DNA of 64,000 nt, taken from the NCBI GenBank assembly GCA_029641185.1, contig JAPWGK010000015.1, positions 186,001-250,000 on the forward strand. Direction: 5' to 3'. A program made the translations under genes and the position numbers. Position 1 is the first letter of the stretch. Each line of letters begins with the position of its first letter. A model generated the notes under the pieces. It was not told where the DNA came from. It worked only from the letters and a program-made list of their open reading frames with translations, and did not search any database. Positions 62,647-64,000 of this stretch are shown one piece after another. This DNA comes from Pseudofabraea citricarpa. Its lineage: Eukaryota > Ascomycota > Leotiomycetes > Helotiales > Dermateaceae.

Positions 62647-63000
62647 TGATGTCGTCTCGTGTTAATTTGAAGTCATCGCAAAGGGGTCCCAGATAGAAGA
62701 TGTGATAGATGGAGATTATGGATTGACTTTGACTTTTCTCTTTCCTTTTTCGTCTTTCTTTCTTCTTTTCTTTTGCCCTCTCATGATTGATTCATTTCAT
62801 CGCTCCACCCAAGCGTCGCAATCACACCAATCTGGAGCTGCGGTTGGGGCTCAGAGTTCAAACTCAGGCTCTCGACCCTCTCTATCAGTGCCGAAACTAC
62901 CTAATAAAGAGCGCAACACAGCAACACAACCCGACACAACAACAACAATAATAATACAGGCAGTACAGCACAGTACAGTAGAGACGCCTCTCCCACTCCT

Positions 63001-63028
63001 TCTTTCTCTCTCTCTCTCTCTCTCTCCC
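63001..63028 (+). repeat. CT dinucleotide tract
   Basis: Run of CT repeats within a longer polypyrimidine region upstream of the right-edge gene. Confidence 0.85.
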
Positions 63029-63534
63029 GCCCCCAGAGCCTCGACTCATACACAGCCTCTCTCTTTCTCTCTCCCCACGCCCTCTTTCTCTCTCGACAGA
63101 CCACCTCCACTACTACCTCCACCTCCACCACCATCACCGCCAACACCACAACCACAACCACAACCACCATCTTCTTCTCTATTTCCCTCTTCCCTCTTCC
63201 CACTTCCCACTCCACTCCACTCCACCCCACGCACCACTCTCCGCCCCAAGCCAGGCCAGGCCAGCAATGCCCTTGGTGGATAAGGTAGCATTGACTGACT
63301 GCTCTCTGTCTCTCCCTCCCTCTTACTGTACCTCTGCACCTCTGCACCTCTGCATCGCGAACGTTCCCGCAGCCGCCTTGCCCCCCCCCAGCGCCCGTCT
63401 GATTGGCTCCGCCCGCAGCTGCTCTTGAAACTCACCACCCTCCCACTTGCAAGCCGCATACCTCAAACGGAGAGGTGTGACCCCCCCGACGTAATATACG
63501 GAATTAGCAGATTTAGACAGCCAGACGACAGAAC

Positions 63535-64000
63535 ATGGACGAAGTCAAAACAACCAGACGCTTGACAAAGAAGCCGCCGCCAGATCGGAAAGCCGCACAC
63601 GCAACCTTGGACGTTGGTCGCAATCAACTCTCCAGCAACCACGACAACAAGTCTCTGCGAAGCCAGAGAAGCTCTGGATCGCTCCAACGAGCTCCCTCTG
63701 CCCCATACCCCAGGTCGCAATATTCACACGGTCATACGCGAACTACCACCTCCCCGAATCCTGCCGCATACGCTTCTTCCAACTCTTCACTCGACCGTCA
63801 AGTCGCAGCTTCACCAGTCCTGGCGGGGTCCGAATCCACGACGCCTGCGGGCCAGCCTGCTGGTTACTTCAACTCGTCGCGCCCGTTGAGCCATAGGACG
63901 TCTGCAGAGCTGATCGGCGCTCCTTTCGACGGCTCAACCATCCTCAATCACTTCGATTCCACCAAGGCCTCTGGATATCAGAACGCCCTACGTCGCCCTC
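63535..64000 (+). CDS. Ser-rich protein, 3' partial
   Basis: The ATG at 63535 (GAACATGGAC) opens a frame with no stop to the window end, giving 155 residues. The part seen is basic and Ser/Arg/Pro-rich (KSLRSQRSSGSLQRAPSAP) and reads as disordered, ending with a more ordered-looking GAPFDGSTILNHFDSTKASG. Position after a CT-rich leader and consistent codon choice support a real gene. I do not recognise the family; the conserved-looking final segment suggests a known fungal protein whose main domains lie beyond the window. No intron is needed in this part. Confidence 0.7.
   Translation, partial: MDEVKTTRRLTKKPPPDRKAAHATLDVGRNQLSSNHDNKSLRSQRSSGSLQRAPSAPYPRSQYSHGHTRTTTSPNPAAYASSNSSLDRQVAASPVLAGSESTTPAGQPAGYFNSSRPLSHRTSAELIGAPFDGSTILNHFDSTKASGYQNALRRP

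Larger units (their letters stand above)
59982..63534. other. 3.5-kb gene-free divergent region
   Basis: Between the KH-domain gene and the gene at the right edge. It holds several microsatellites and GC-rich runs: CACCACACCACACC near 61595-61615, GGATGGTT/GGATG repeats at 61673-61708, GTGTT repeats at 62621-62646 and a CT tract at 63001-63028, then polypyrimidine DNA to 63250. The CT-rich part probably belongs to the 5'UTR or promoter of the right-hand gene. Frames on both strands are low complexity or unsupported. Confidence 0.5.

Noticed and set aside
62702..63283. Plus-strand Ser/Pro-rich frame of 193 residues
   Set aside because: Translation of a CT and CCA low-complexity tract just upstream of a better-supported start; probably leader or promoter.

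Overview
The window comes from a filamentous ascomycete (Pezizomycotina). The genes are split by short introns, mostly 43-75 bp, with GT..AG ends and CTAAC/TAAC-type branch sites. The content is typical of such fungi: an alpha-1,3-glucan synthase, a DIM-2-like DNA methyltransferase, a 2EXR protein, a class-like P450, a small secreted protein and long gene-free intervals. A leotiomycete is my guess from overall resemblance; I have no marker that proves it.

Layout. 1-2.4 kb (-): TAPT1/EMP65-like ER membrane protein, cut by the window edge. 3.0-6.6 kb (-): five-exon DNA cytosine-5 methyltransferase of the DIM-2/DNMT1 type with an altered catalytic motif IV. 9.7-11.1 kb (+): DEDDy 3'-5' exonuclease-domain protein with an acidic repeat tail. 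12.6-15.9 kb (-): DUG2-like WD40 plus M20 peptidase of glutathione breakdown. 17.1-18.3 kb (+): a 68-residue coiled-coil ORF and a DUF302-like protein. 18.9-19.6 kb (-): TIM17. 20.4-22.5 kb (-): unrecognised multi-pass membrane protein with a glycosylatable ectodomain. 23.1-25.6 kb: 90-bp tandem repeats and AT-rich DNA. 25.6-26.4 kb (+): small secreted protein. 27.7-28.6 kb (+): 2EXR protein. 28.8-30.2 kb (-): Ntn-type asparaginase. 32.4-34.2 kb (+): cytochrome P450. 34.9-43.2 kb (-): complete 12-exon alpha-1,3-glucan synthase. 45.4-47.3 kb (+): secreted carboxylesterase. 48.9 kb (+): tRNA-Ala(AGC). 49.5-50.8 kb (+): type I membrane protein lying between two inverted copies of a ~67-bp repeat. 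52.3-54.3 kb (+): fungal transcription-factor-domain protein without a zinc cluster. 54.9-55.3 kb: 65-bp tandem repeat. 55.9-60.0 kb (-): SCP160/vigilin-like multi-KH protein. 63.5 kb to the end (+): start of an unrecognised Ser-rich protein.

Most genes are housekeeping or wall genes (TIM17, SCP160, DUG2, TAPT1, AGS) with no operon-like logic; I see no biosynthetic cluster around the single P450. The most interesting points are the DNA methyltransferase whose catalytic P-P-C-Q is V-V-C-D in an otherwise intact ORF, two tandem-repeat loci 31 kb apart sharing a 16-bp core, the inverted-repeat-flanked gene next to the tRNA, and the higher-order 12-bp coding repeat. Exon joins were made by hand from splice signals and reading frame; every joined gene was checked for total length divisible by three.
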